The notes under the pieces are model-generated. The model saw only the letters and a list, made by a program, of their open reading frames with translations, had not been told where the DNA came from and searched no databases. From Clostridiales bacterium UBA7573 (lineage in GTDB: Bacteria > Bacillota > Clostridia > Oscillospirales > CAG-272), in contig DLLB01000100.1 in the NCBI GenBank assembly GCA_002477905.1, positions 1 through 14,305 on the forward strand: a stretch of DNA of 14,305 nt. The letters run 5' to 3'. The stretch's first letter is position 1, and every line of letters starts with the position of its first letter. Below, piece by piece: positions 6,418 through 13,095 of the stretch. A program made the position numbers and the translations under genes.

Positions 6418-8307
6418 ATGCATCGGAAAACCAGTCATACTGCACAGCGGCGGCGCACATCCTTGTACAGCCGTTCCCGTCTGTATGCGTTTCTACATGG
6501 TTATGACAAACAGTGTGAAACGATGAATGCTTCTTATTTTGCCAAGCTGTTCTCCATTCTGCATTTCGGGAAGCTGTTCAAATCTTTGCGCAAAAAAATG
6601 CAGATTCAAACAGAAGAAAGTACCATCGTTTCATTTGTACGTCGTTTTTTTACTCGTCTTCTCTATCTGCCGTTACGCACGCACGGGTTATTTTGGCTTG
6701 CATTTTCTTTGCTTGCCGCGTTTGTTTTTATCATCAAACGTTTTACCTTCCAAATGACAGAGCTTTCTCTGCCGCAACAGATTCCGATTTTAGGATGTCT
6801 GCTTTGCTCCCTGATCCTGCTGTTTTCTCCGAAGATCTTTTTGTACGCTGTTTACGAAAGTCGCTTCCTTTCCACTCTGCTTCAGATTTTTTGCGGAATT
6901 TCCTGCGACAATACTGCGCTTGCAATCAACGCGACAGAGGAGGAAAATGAAAACAATGCTTGGGCTTTTTTCCTCGGTTTGCTACTGGGTGCTTTCACCA
7001 TTCCCTTCTCCAGCTCCCAAGTTTTGCTTGCATTCGGCATCGGGCTGCTCGGATGTTTGATTCTCACCTATCCGGAATGCGGCGTTTTGCTTCTCCTGTT
7101 GCTTTTGCCGTTTCTCTCGACGAAATGGCTTGTGGGATTGTTGGCAGTCTCCCTGCTTTCTTATGGTATCAAATTATTGCGCGGAAAGCGGTTTTTACAT
7201 TTTGAGGGGTATGACCATTTTGTCCTGCTGTTTGGTTTGATTTTGCTTTTCGGCGGCAGTATCAGCGTCACACCCGGGGATTCTTTACACAGTTCCGTCA
7301 TTTATTTTCTGTTTTTACTTTTGTATTTTCCGGTCGTAAATTTGTTGCACACACGGGAATGGTTAAATCGCGCCCTGCGGGTGCTTCTTTGTTCCGTAAT
7401 CATCACTGCCGTGATCGGAATTCTGCAATATTACTCCGGCAATGTCAGCACTGTTTGGCAGGATATGCACCTGTTCGCAAATCTACCCGGCAGAGCAACC
7501 GCAACGCTCGGTAATCCGAATGTACTGGGGGAATATTTGATCGCGACTGCTTTTCTACCTTTGGCATTACTACACACCCGTACCCGAAAAATGCGCGTCA
7601 GCGGACTGGTTTTCTTCGGACTTACTGTCTTTTGCTTGGTCCTTACCTGGTCACGCGGGGCATGGCTCGGTTTTGCGCTTGCACTTCTTTTGTATCTGCT
7701 CTTTATCTCCCGCCATGCTTGGATTCCCGTTCTGCTCTGCGGCGCGGCGATGCCGATCCTCTATTTTACGTTACCACAAACTGTAATCAGCCGTTTTCTC
7801 AGTATTTTCAACGGCACCGACAGTTCCGTTTCCGCACGGCTGAGCATTTGGAAATCTTCCGTTTCTTTGTTAAAAGACGTTTTTATCAGCGGCATTGGCT
7901 GGGGAAATCAGGTATTTTCGCAATACTATACAAGATTTGCGATTTCCGGTACAGAATATGCAATACACAGTCACAGTCTCGTGTTGCAGATCCCCTTAAC
8001 GCTCGGTATTGCAGGTACCGTTGTATTTGTGCTGATTTTGATTTCTTTCTTGCGTCAATTCTGTACCACACGCCCCTATCTGCACCAAAGCAGTTACGGA
8101 ATGCTCTGGCGGCTTTTCATCGCCTGCTTTTCCGGCATGACCGCTTTACTGATCCAGGGACTCAGCGACTATATTTTCTACAATGTCCGCATTTTTTGCC
8201 TGTTCTTTCTTCTGCTCGCCTTTTCCTCCGCGATCCGTCGCACATTTTTAACGGAGCAACCGGATACAGAGGACGGCACACAATTATCCATTGATCTTTA
8301 TTTCTGA
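6418..8307 (+). CDS. O-antigen ligase/polymerase-like (Wzy_C family) membrane protein
   Basis: This 629-aa polytopic membrane protein resembles the WaaL/Wzy glycosyltransferase-like family that joins or polymerises lipid-linked glycans outside the cytoplasmic membrane. The N-terminus (about 1-85) is basic and cytoplasmic-looking. Roughly a dozen hydrophobic segments follow. Family signatures are TATLGNPNVLGEYL (361-374), LTWSRGAWLGF (409-419), the extracytoplasmic-loop pattern ARLSIW with Arg474, GIGWGN (492-497), and HSHSLVLQIPLTLGIAG from His517, which matches the H-[NS]-x-x-L...G-x-x-G pattern holding the key WaaL histidine. GGGAG seven bases before ATG 6418 supports the start. Being in a Gram-positive, it would act on a wall or capsule glycan or on protein glycosylation, not on LPS. 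No glycosyltransferase or flippase gene is adjacent. Two DUF4330-like genes follow directly. Confidence 0.85.
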   Translation: MHRKTSHTAQRRRTSLYSRSRLYAFLHGYDKQCETMNASYFAKLFSILHFGKLFKSLRKKMQIQTEESTIVSFVRRFFTRLLYLPLRTHGLFWLAFSLLAAFVFIIKRFTFQMTELSLPQQIPILGCLLCSLILLFSPKIFLYAVYESRFLSTLLQIFCGISCDNTALAINATEEENENNAWAFFLGLLLGAFTIPFSSSQVLLAFGIGLLGCLILTYPECGVLLLLLLLPFLSTKWLVGLLAVSLLSYGIKLLRGKRFLHFEGYDHFVLLFGLILLFGGSISVTPGDSLHSSVIYFLFLLLYFPVVNLLHTREWLNRALRVLLCSVIITAVIGILQYYSGNVSTVWQDMHLFANLPGRATATLGNPNVLGEYLIATAFLPLALLHTRTRKMRVSGLVFFGLTVFCLVLTWSRGAWLGFALALLLYLLFISRHAWIPVLLCGAAMPILYFTLPQTVISRFLSIFNGTDSSVSARLSIWKSSVSLLKDVFISGIGWGNQVFSQYYTRFAISGTEYAIHSHSLVLQIPLTLGIAGTVVFVLILISFLRQFCTTRPYLHQSSYGMLWRLFIACFSGMTALLIQGLSDYIFYNVRIFCLFFLLLAFSSAIRRTFLTEQPDTEDGTQLSIDLYF

Positions 8308-8327
8308 AGGAGTGTGGGAAATCCGCC

Positions 8328-8834
8328 ATGTCAAAATCTTCTGCCCGGCCTTTTCGGCTGAACCTGTTTGACTGTATGATTCTTCTCCTGCTTGTTTTTG
8401 CAATTCTGCTCTTTTTGTGGTTTACACTGTTCTCCGAAGAAACCAAGGCGCAACGCGCCATGGCGTCCCTGTATATTACCGTAGAAGTGAAAAATCTGCC
8501 GCAAGCCTGTCTGTCCTCCCTTGCCGAGGGACAAACCGTATACGACCGCAACACCGGCGAAATCCTTGGCACCATTGAAACTGTAGAAGTGACGCCGGCG
8601 CCTTATTGGGATGGGACACAAACCGATATGGTAAACGGTCAGTTATTCGCAAAAGAATATGATCATCCAGACCTGCGGACTTTGCGGGTGACCATTCTGA
8701 CAACCGCAAATCCCAACACGCAAACACCGAAAGTTGCCGGCGAAACACGCATGGTCGGGAAGCAGATCAGCTTTCACACCGCCACATTTCTTGCAACCGG
8801 TTATTGTACCGCCCTTGATTTCTCCTTCACCTAA
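8328..8834 (+). CDS. DUF4330-like single-pass membrane protein (first copy)
   Basis: The 168-aa product has a short polar N-terminus, one membrane helix (about residues 13-34, FDCMILLLLVFAILLFLWF) and a beta-rich C-terminal domain that should lie outside the cell. It resembles DUF4330: the phrase VEVKNLPQACLSSLAEGQTVYD, then a TGEILGTIETVEVTP-like turn and a hydrophobic ending. It starts 20 bases after the ligase-like gene. GGGAAATCC before ATG 8328 resembles the GGAAATCC sites of rimM and of the next gene. A stronger AAGGAG at 8307-8312 is 15 bases away, rather far. No enzymatic motif is visible. An accessory role to the ligase is inferred from position only. Confidence 0.75.
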   Translation: MSKSSARPFRLNLFDCMILLLLVFAILLFLWFTLFSEETKAQRAMASLYITVEVKNLPQACLSSLAEGQTVYDRNTGEILGTIETVEVTPAPYWDGTQTDMVNGQLFAKEYDHPDLRTLRVTILTTANPNTQTPKVAGETRMVGKQISFHTATFLATGYCTALDFSFT

Positions 8835-8861
8835 AATCTGATTCTATTCCTTCATCTGACA

Positions 8862-8877
8862 GACCGCCAGTGCGGTC
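8862..8877 (+). promoter_or_regulatory. small hairpin just before the second DUF4330 ribosome site
   Basis: GACCGC (8862-8867) and GCGGTC (8872-8877) form a perfect 6-bp stem with a CAGT loop, ending three bases before the AAGGAAA ribosome site. There is no U-tract, so it is not an intrinsic terminator. It could protect the mRNA end after cleavage or tune translation of the second gene. Confidence 0.5.
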
Positions 8878-8891
8878 GGAAAGGAAATCCT

Positions 8892-9389
8892 ATGCCAGAA
8901 ACCACCTCAAAACGACGTTTTAACCGGATGGACGTCTTGATTTTGTTGATTATCGCCACCATACTTTTCAGCATTGTTTTCCGCTTCCAACTGCTGGATC
9001 GCTTCTTCAAGAATGAAAATCAGGATACCGCTATCGTCTCTTTTTTCGTATCCAATCTGCAAAAAGCATCTTCTGCTCTGTTTACTGTCGGAAATGAATT
9101 TACAGTCAACAATGTGGTGCTTGGAGAATTGGAAAACAGAAGCATCACAGCCGCCAAGACTGACTACGTCATTGCAGATGGCGACAGCACGGAAACAGCC
9201 CTGCAACCGGTCTACGATCAGGAGCGCATTGATGTGACCGGCACCCTTCGCGTGATCGGCACCCGCACGGAAAAGGGATTCTACTGGAACGGTACCACGT
9301 TGCTTTGTGCGAATAGCACCTTGCCCGTTGTCGTTTCCAACGCTACATTTTCCATCAGAATCATGGAGATTACCTTTGAAAAGAGCTGA
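8892..9389 (+). CDS. DUF4330-like single-pass membrane protein (second copy)
   Basis: The 165-aa product has the same plan as its neighbour: basic N-terminus, one membrane helix (about residues 13-31, MDVLILLIIATILFSIVFRF), then an outside domain of about 130 residues rich in beta-like stretches (AIVSFFVSNLQKASSALFTVG, RIDVTGTLRVIGTRTEKGFYWNG). The two differ strongly in sequence but share the N-x-[LM]-D-x-[LM]-I-L-L entry into the helix and the size, so they look like diverged paralogs or partners. AAGGAAATCC precedes ATG 8892 directly. The gene is 57 bases after the first copy, with a small hairpin between. No clear terminator follows before the HPr promoter, so this is probably the last gene of the rimM operon. 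Confidence 0.75.
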   Translation: MPETTSKRRFNRMDVLILLIIATILFSIVFRFQLLDRFFKNENQDTAIVSFFVSNLQKASSALFTVGNEFTVNNVVLGELENRSITAAKTDYVIADGDSTETALQPVYDQERIDVTGTLRVIGTRTEKGFYWNGTTLLCANSTLPVVVSNATFSIRIMEITFEKS

Positions 9390-9497
9390 ATTGTTCTTTT
9401 TCATTTGTGCAAACTGACGGTTTCCTGCCATTATTTTTTCTATTTTTGATAATTCCCATCAAAAGCGCGTGTATTTGAAAAAAATCCGAAAAAACGC

Positions 9498-9526
9498 TTG
9501 ATTTTCCTATGGGATTCTGTTATAAT
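9498..9526 (+). promoter_or_regulatory. sigma-A-type promoter of the HPr gene
   Basis: TTGATT (9498-9503), a 17-base spacer and a perfect TATAAT (9521-9526). The start should be near 9533, with a leader of about 55 bases. The -35 region (GCTTGATTTTCCT) closely resembles that of the metA promoter (GCTTGACTTTTCCT). Confidence 0.85.
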
Positions 9527-9587
9527 GGGTATATATGAAATAGGAATACAGATTCTTCTTTTATGACAGAGATAGGAGTGGCAAGAT

Positions 9588-9851
9588 ATGATCTCTCGTA
9601 ATATTACCATCACCAATCACATCGGGTTGCATGCCCGCCCGGCAACTTTTTTTATTCAAAAAGCGAACGAATTCACTTCTTCCATCTGGGTGGAAAAGGA
9701 TGATCGCAGAGTCAATGCAAAAAGTTTGCTTGGCGTCCTCTCTCTCGGCATTACAAAAGGTATGGCAATTACATTGATTGCCGACGGTGTGGACGAAGAC
9801 GAAGCGCTGGATGCTTTGATTGATCTGATTCAAAACGGCTTCCACGACTGA
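9588..9851 (+). CDS. HPr family phosphocarrier protein
   Basis: The 87-aa size is that of a complete HPr. His15 lies in HIGLHARPAT, the residue phosphorylated by enzyme I in the sugar phosphotransferase system. Arg17 is also present, and Ser46 in AKSLLGVLSLGI is the site used by HPr kinase (HprK) in Firmicutes. The protein could therefore work in both sugar transport and carbon catabolite control, rather than being a Crh protein, which lacks His15. No ptsI or hprK lies nearby, so whether it is the cell's main HPr (ptsH) or a second copy cannot be told. AGGAG nine bases before ATG 9588 supports the start. A strong terminator follows 37 bases after its stop. Confidence 0.9.
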   Translation: MISRNITITNHIGLHARPATFFIQKANEFTSSIWVEKDDRRVNAKSLLGVLSLGITKGMAITLIADGVDEDEALDALIDLIQNGFHD

Positions 9852-9887
9852 TTGGTTGCAAGACCACCGAATGAGCAGAATACACAG

Positions 9888-9919
9888 GCAGACGGTTCCG
9901 TGGAATCGTCTGCTTTTTT
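9888..9919 (+). terminator. intrinsic terminator between HPr and uvrC
   Basis: GCAGACG (9888-9894) pairs with CGTCTGC (9907-9913). A G-T pair and TTCC/GGAA extend the stem, and six T follow directly (9914-9919). The uvrC ribosome site begins three bases later, so any readthrough or failed termination would feed straight into uvrC. Confidence 0.85.
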
Positions 9920-9921
9920 CA

Positions 9922-9932
9922 AAAGGGGGAAG
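9922..9932 (+). promoter_or_regulatory. ribosome binding site deciding the uvrC start
   Basis: The purine run AAAGGGGGAAG ends six bases before TTG 9939 but 15 bases before the first ATG (9948). The spacing favours the TTG start, giving the N-terminus MNPMLQVLRERAM. Longer readings would have to pass back through the terminator stem. Confidence 0.65.
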
Positions 9933-9938
9933 CGGCTT

Positions 9939-11792
9939 TTGAATCCCATGTTACAAGTTTTGCGGGAACGCGCCATGCGCCTTCCTTTGTCTCCGGGCGT
10001 TTATCTGATGAAAGATGAAAACGGAAAAATCATTTATGTCGGGAAATCCAAAGTTCTGAAAAACCGGGTATCGCAATACTTTTCCGGCAGCGCACACGAT
10101 CGCAAAACCGAAAAAATGATCTCCTATGTGCGTGATTTTGCCTATATGCTGACCGATACGGAAATGGAAGCGTTGTCTTTAGAGAACAGACTGATTAAGC
10201 TCCATATGCCGAAATTCAACATCTGCCTGCGGGATTCCAAAACTTATCCCTATCTAAAAATTACAAACGAAGCTTACCCGCATCTGCAACTTGTCCGCAA
10301 ACGTCTCGCAGATGGCGGACGTTACTTCGGTCCCTATTCCGGCTCTGCACCGGTCTATGCCCTGATGAAAACGGTAGAGCGCATTTTCGGAATTCCAACC
10401 TGCCGTCGCATTTTCCCACGCGACATCGGAAAAGACCGTCCCTGCCTGTATGCACAGATCGGACAATGCGTCGCACCTTGTACCGGAAAGATTTCGGAAG
10501 AAGAATTCCGCGCTCTATATGCTGAGGTGGAACTATTCTTAAAAGGACATTTTGCCACTGTGGAGGAAAGTCTCAAAGAAAAAATGATGTTTGCTTCCGA
10601 TAATTTGCGGTTTGAAGCCGCCGCACACTATCGGGATCGAATCGCCGCATTACAAAAATTGCGGCAACACCAGAAAATCATTGCGGCACCGAATGTGGAA
10701 CAGGATATTTTCGCATTTTTTGAAGATGAAACCTGTGCCTGCCTTGCCGTTTACTATGTTCGGGGCGGATGCGTCATGGACAGTGACCATTTTCTGTTCT
10801 CTGCCGATCAGATGTCCGATCCGGATACGCTGACAGCATTCCTAACGGATCTATACCTGAAACGGGAATATATTCCCAAAGATATTCTGATCGGTTTTGA
10901 CCTCGGTGCGGAAAACGCGTCGCTTTTATCAGATTTTTTACAGGAAAAGTGCGGTGGGAAAGTTCTATTGCGTTTTCCGGAACGTGCCAATCCCCGCGCG
11001 CTGTGCGATATGGTTTATCGGGATGCAAAACAGCACGCCGCTTCCTATCGTGCACAAACCGAGCGGGACAATGAGGTTTTGATCCGGCTCGCGCAAACCT
11101 TAGCACTGGAAGTGGTTCCGGAACACATTGAAGCCTTTGATATTTCCAACCTCGGCAATGAGCATATAACTGCCGGTATGGTGGTTCTGAAAAACGGCAG
11201 ATTCTCCAAAAAAGATTACCGTACCTACAAAATCAAATTCCAAAGCGGGCAAAACGACTACGGCGCCATGCGGGAAGCCATTGACCGTCGGTTACAGCAT
11301 GCAGAGGAAGCGCCGCTGCCGGATCTGTTTTTACTGGACGGTGGAAAAGGACACGTCAGCGTCATTCGCGCTTTGCTTGCAGAGCGGGCGATTTCCATTC
11401 CCGTATTCGGTATGGTAAAGGACGAATATCACAAAACGCGGGCTCTGACCGATGAGGAACGGGAGATCAGCATTGCAAAAGATCAGGGGATCTTCACCAT
11501 GCTTTATCGGTTACAGGAGGAAGTACACCGTTATACCGTTTCCCGCATGACCAATGCCAAGCGAAAAACACTGCGCACTTCTTCGTTAGAAGAAATTCCG
11601 GGAATCGGAGCCGCCAAAGCACGGGCTTTGCTCCAAAAATTCCACACCATCAGTGCCATCAAAAATGCAACCGCGCAGCAGTTGCGCACGGTTCCGGGGA
11701 TTTCCCCCGCAATCGCACAGGAAATCATTTCGTATTTTCAGAAACAGAAATCCACGTCGCCATCCACAAAAAAAGGAGAAACAAACCTATGA
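9939..11792 (+). CDS. uvrC: excinuclease ABC subunit C (UvrC)
   Basis: UvrC makes both incisions around a lesion in nucleotide excision repair, with UvrB. From the TTG start the product is 617 aa. Domains in order: GIY-YIG nuclease (about 18-95; PGVYLMKDENG, IIYVGKSK); a cysteine cluster C-x13-C-x7-C-x3-C (from TCRRIF to VAPC), matching the iron-sulfur ligands reported for UvrC; the UVR helix pair (FEAAAHYRDRIAALQKL); the RNase H-like nuclease with FDISN, LLDGGKG and DEYHKTRAL holding the Asp, Asp and His of the 5' cut; and tandem helix-hairpin-helix motifs (EIPGIGAAKARALL, TVPGISPAIAQEI). ATG 9948 is the alternative start. The stop overlaps rsmD by four bases. I see no convincing uvrC promoter downstream of HPr, so expression may depend on readthrough of the terminator at 9888-9919. 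Confidence 0.95.
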   Translation: MNPMLQVLRERAMRLPLSPGVYLMKDENGKIIYVGKSKVLKNRVSQYFSGSAHDRKTEKMISYVRDFAYMLTDTEMEALSLENRLIKLHMPKFNICLRDSKTYPYLKITNEAYPHLQLVRKRLADGGRYFGPYSGSAPVYALMKTVERIFGIPTCRRIFPRDIGKDRPCLYAQIGQCVAPCTGKISEEEFRALYAEVELFLKGHFATVEESLKEKMMFASDNLRFEAAAHYRDRIAALQKLRQHQKIIAAPNVEQDIFAFFEDETCACLAVYYVRGGCVMDSDHFLFSADQMSDPDTLTAFLTDLYLKREYIPKDILIGFDLGAENASLLSDFLQEKCGGKVLLRFPERANPRALCDMVYRDAKQHAASYRAQTERDNEVLIRLAQTLALEVVPEHIEAFDISNLGNEHITAGMVVLKNGRFSKKDYRTYKIKFQSGQNDYGAMREAIDRRLQHAEEAPLPDLFLLDGGKGHVSVIRALLAERAISIPVFGMVKDEYHKTRALTDEEREISIAKDQGIFTMLYRLQEEVHRYTVSRMTNAKRKTLRTSSLEEIPGIGAAKARALLQKFHTISAIKNATAQQLRTVPGISPAIAQEIISYFQKQKSTSPSTKKGETNL

Positions 11793-12376
11793 GAATTATT
11801 ACAGGCAGTGCGAAAGGTACGAAGCTCCTTGCACCGCAGGGATTGACCACACGCCCCACATCCGAATGCGCCAAGGAAGCGCTGTTCAGCATGATCCAAT
11901 TTGATCTGGAAGGACGGCACATCCTCGATTTATTCGCCGGAAGCGGACAGTTGGCACTGGAAGCGCTTTCCCGCGGAGCGGCTTCTGCGGTGTTGGTTGA
12001 CCAAGAGAAAGAAGCCGTGAATGTCATCAAAGCAAATGCCCAAAAAGCACATCTGTTTGACCATTGCCGCTTGCTTTGCACGGATTTCCGTGCATTTTTA
12101 AGAACGACGGCAGGAAAAGAATCCTTTGATATTGTCTTTTTAGATCCGCCCTACAAAGAGAATTGGCTGGATGAAATTCTCGGAAAGTTGGACGCTGGTC
12201 ATTTTCTGCATTTTGGCAGTCTGGTGGTTTGTGAAAGTGAATCGCCCAATCCGCCGCAGTTTGCAACAGATACCTTTCAGTTGAAACGGCATGGACGGTA
12301 TGGACGTATTCATATTCATCTGCTGGAAGTGATAAAAGGCACAGGTAATTCTCATTTACAGGAGGATTTCTCATGA
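11789..12376 (+). CDS. rsmD: 16S rRNA (guanine-966-N2)-methyltransferase RsmD
   Basis: RsmD uses S-adenosylmethionine to methylate N2 of G966 in 16S rRNA. The 195-aa product opens with MRIITGSAKGTKLLAP and TRPTSECAKEALFSMI, typical of the family. The SAM-binding loop is ILDLFAGSGQLALEALSRGA (45-64) and the catalytic motif is FDIVFLDPPY. AAAAGGAG upstream, inside the end of uvrC, fits ATG 11789. The gene is joined to uvrC and to coaD by ATGA overlaps, which indicates translational coupling across all three. rsmD-coaD is a very common pair; a leading uvrC is less usual. Confidence 0.95.
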   Translation: MRIITGSAKGTKLLAPQGLTTRPTSECAKEALFSMIQFDLEGRHILDLFAGSGQLALEALSRGAASAVLVDQEKEAVNVIKANAQKAHLFDHCRLLCTDFRAFLRTTAGKESFDIVFLDPPYKENWLDEILGKLDAGHFLHFGSLVVCESESPNPPQFATDTFQLKRHGRYGRIHIHLLEVIKGTGNSHLQEDFS

Positions 12377-12855
12377 AAGCTTTGATTCCTGGATCCTTTG
12401 ATCCGATTACAATCGGACATATGGATCTCATCCGCCGCACTGCCGCAGTGTTTGATGAGGTTTGGGTAGTGGAAATGAAAAACTCCGCCAAGCAGTATCT
12501 CTTTTCGGAGCAGGAGCGACTCCTCTGCCTGCGCACCGCACTTTCCGGCTTTCCCAATGTGAAAGTAGATGCTTACGATGGTCTTTTAGCGGATTACGCG
12601 AGCATACATTCCATTCACACCGTTGTGAAAGGAGTTCGGAATTTCACGGATTTTGAATATGAAACGCAAATGGCGCAATGCAACCATGCACTATTTCCCG
12701 CTTTGCAAACGCTGTTCCTTCCCGCCGCACCGCATCTTCAGTTCATCTCCTCCACTTTTGTAAGAACGCTTTTACAGGACGGAAAAGACGTCTCCGCCTA
12801 TCTTCCATCGGAAATCACCTCCCTTCCTTTCTTCCAAAAGTTTCAAAAGGCATAA
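12373..12855 (+). CDS. coaD: pantetheine-phosphate adenylyltransferase (PPAT)
   Basis: CoaD transfers AMP from ATP to 4'-phosphopantetheine, the fourth step of coenzyme A synthesis. The 160-aa length is typical. Motifs of the nucleotidyltransferase fold are IPGSFDPITIGHMDLI (residues 5-20, with the (T/H)xGH signature as TIGH), VVKGVRNFTDFEYE for phosphate and substrate binding, and ISSTFVRTL near the C-terminus, close to the family's ISSSxVR. AGGAGG (12360-12365) seven bases before ATG 12373 supports the start. It overlaps rsmD by four bases and is followed at once by a strong terminator, so it ends this operon. Confidence 0.95.
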   Translation: MKALIPGSFDPITIGHMDLIRRTAAVFDEVWVVEMKNSAKQYLFSEQERLLCLRTALSGFPNVKVDAYDGLLADYASIHSIHTVVKGVRNFTDFEYETQMAQCNHALFPALQTLFLPAAPHLQFISSTFVRTLLQDGKDVSAYLPSEITSLPFFQKFQKA

Positions 12856-12876
12856 GTAGAAAATATGTTCTGCATA

Positions 12877-12920
12877 AAAATCAGTCAGAAGAACGCATGT
12901 TCTCTTGGCTGATTTTTTTT
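12877..12920 (+). terminator. strong intrinsic terminator after coaD
   Basis: An 18-position stem (12877-12894 with 12899-12916), one mismatch and two G-T pairs, closes a GCAT loop. The T run 12913-12920 forms the tail. An A run on the left side gives the minus strand a tail too, though no minus-strand gene needs it. It separates coaD from the mraZ promoter. Confidence 0.9.
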
Positions 12921-12941
12921 GTTTTATGCCGGAAAAATCGG

Positions 12942-12971
12942 AAATTTCCCTATTGAAAATCAAAATTTCCC
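12942..12971 (+). repeat. direct repeat AAATTTCCC flanking the mraZ -35 box
   Basis: AAATTTCCC occurs at 12942-12950 and 12963-12971, spaced 21 bases (two helical turns) apart, one copy on each side of the TTGAAA -35. The first copy is part of the perfect palindrome GGAAATTTCC (12940-12949). It could be a regulator site or an A/T-rich coincidence. Confidence 0.5.
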
Positions 12972-12981
12972 GTATTATAAT
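12953..12981 (+). promoter_or_regulatory. sigma-A-type promoter of mraZ
   Basis: TTGAAA (12953-12958), a 17-base spacer and a perfect TATAAT (12976-12981). The start should be near 12988, giving a leader of about 108 bases in which the GTGG repeats lie. This is the likely first promoter of the division/cell-wall cluster. Confidence 0.85.
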
Positions 12982-12990
12982 GGGGGTAAC

Positions 12991-13048
12991 AGTGGTGGAA
13001 AGTGTGGCATTGTGGTGCATATCACCACAAATCGATACCAAAGTGTGG
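12991..13048 (+). promoter_or_regulatory. probable MraZ operator, GTGG-type repeats
   Basis: Three consecutive 10-base units start with AGTGG (12991), AGTGT (13001) and TGTGG (13011). A further AAAGTGTGG (13040-13048) repeats the one at 12999-13007. E. coli MraZ binds TGGGN repeats separated by five bases, that is a 10-base period, and a mollicute MraZ is reported to bind AAAGTG-type boxes. Position right after the transcription start suggests autorepression by blocking the promoter. TTGTGGTG (13010-13017) also forms an inverted repeat with CACCACAA (13023-13030). Confidence 0.65.
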
Positions 13049-13095
13049 GGAAAAGCACATTTTCCGCAAAATTCCGTGGAAAGGAGGAGACGAAC

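Noticed and set aside
7632..8294. Plus-strand open frame of 220 codons inside the ligase-like gene
   Set aside because: It is another frame of a conserved membrane-protein gene and has a low-complexity, arginine- and cysteine-rich composition.
9444..9464. TTTTGAT/ATCAAAA hairpin after the second DUF4330 gene, as a terminator
   Set aside because: The stem is A/T-only apart from one G-C pair and is followed by GCGCG instead of a T run.
9852..9938. uvrC start at TTG 9852, directly after the HPr stop
   Set aside because: It would place the terminator stem inside the coding region, lacks a ribosome site and precedes the family's normal N-terminus by about 29 codons.
13061..13082. TTTCC/GGAAA hairpin touching the mraZ ribosome site
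   Set aside because: The stem is short, with a wide loop, and overlaps the ribosome site only by its edge; too weak to call a regulator.
12919..13095. Longer mraZ start at 12919
   Set aside because: This stretch contains the promoter, the repeats and the ribosome site; MraZ family similarity begins at ATG 13096.
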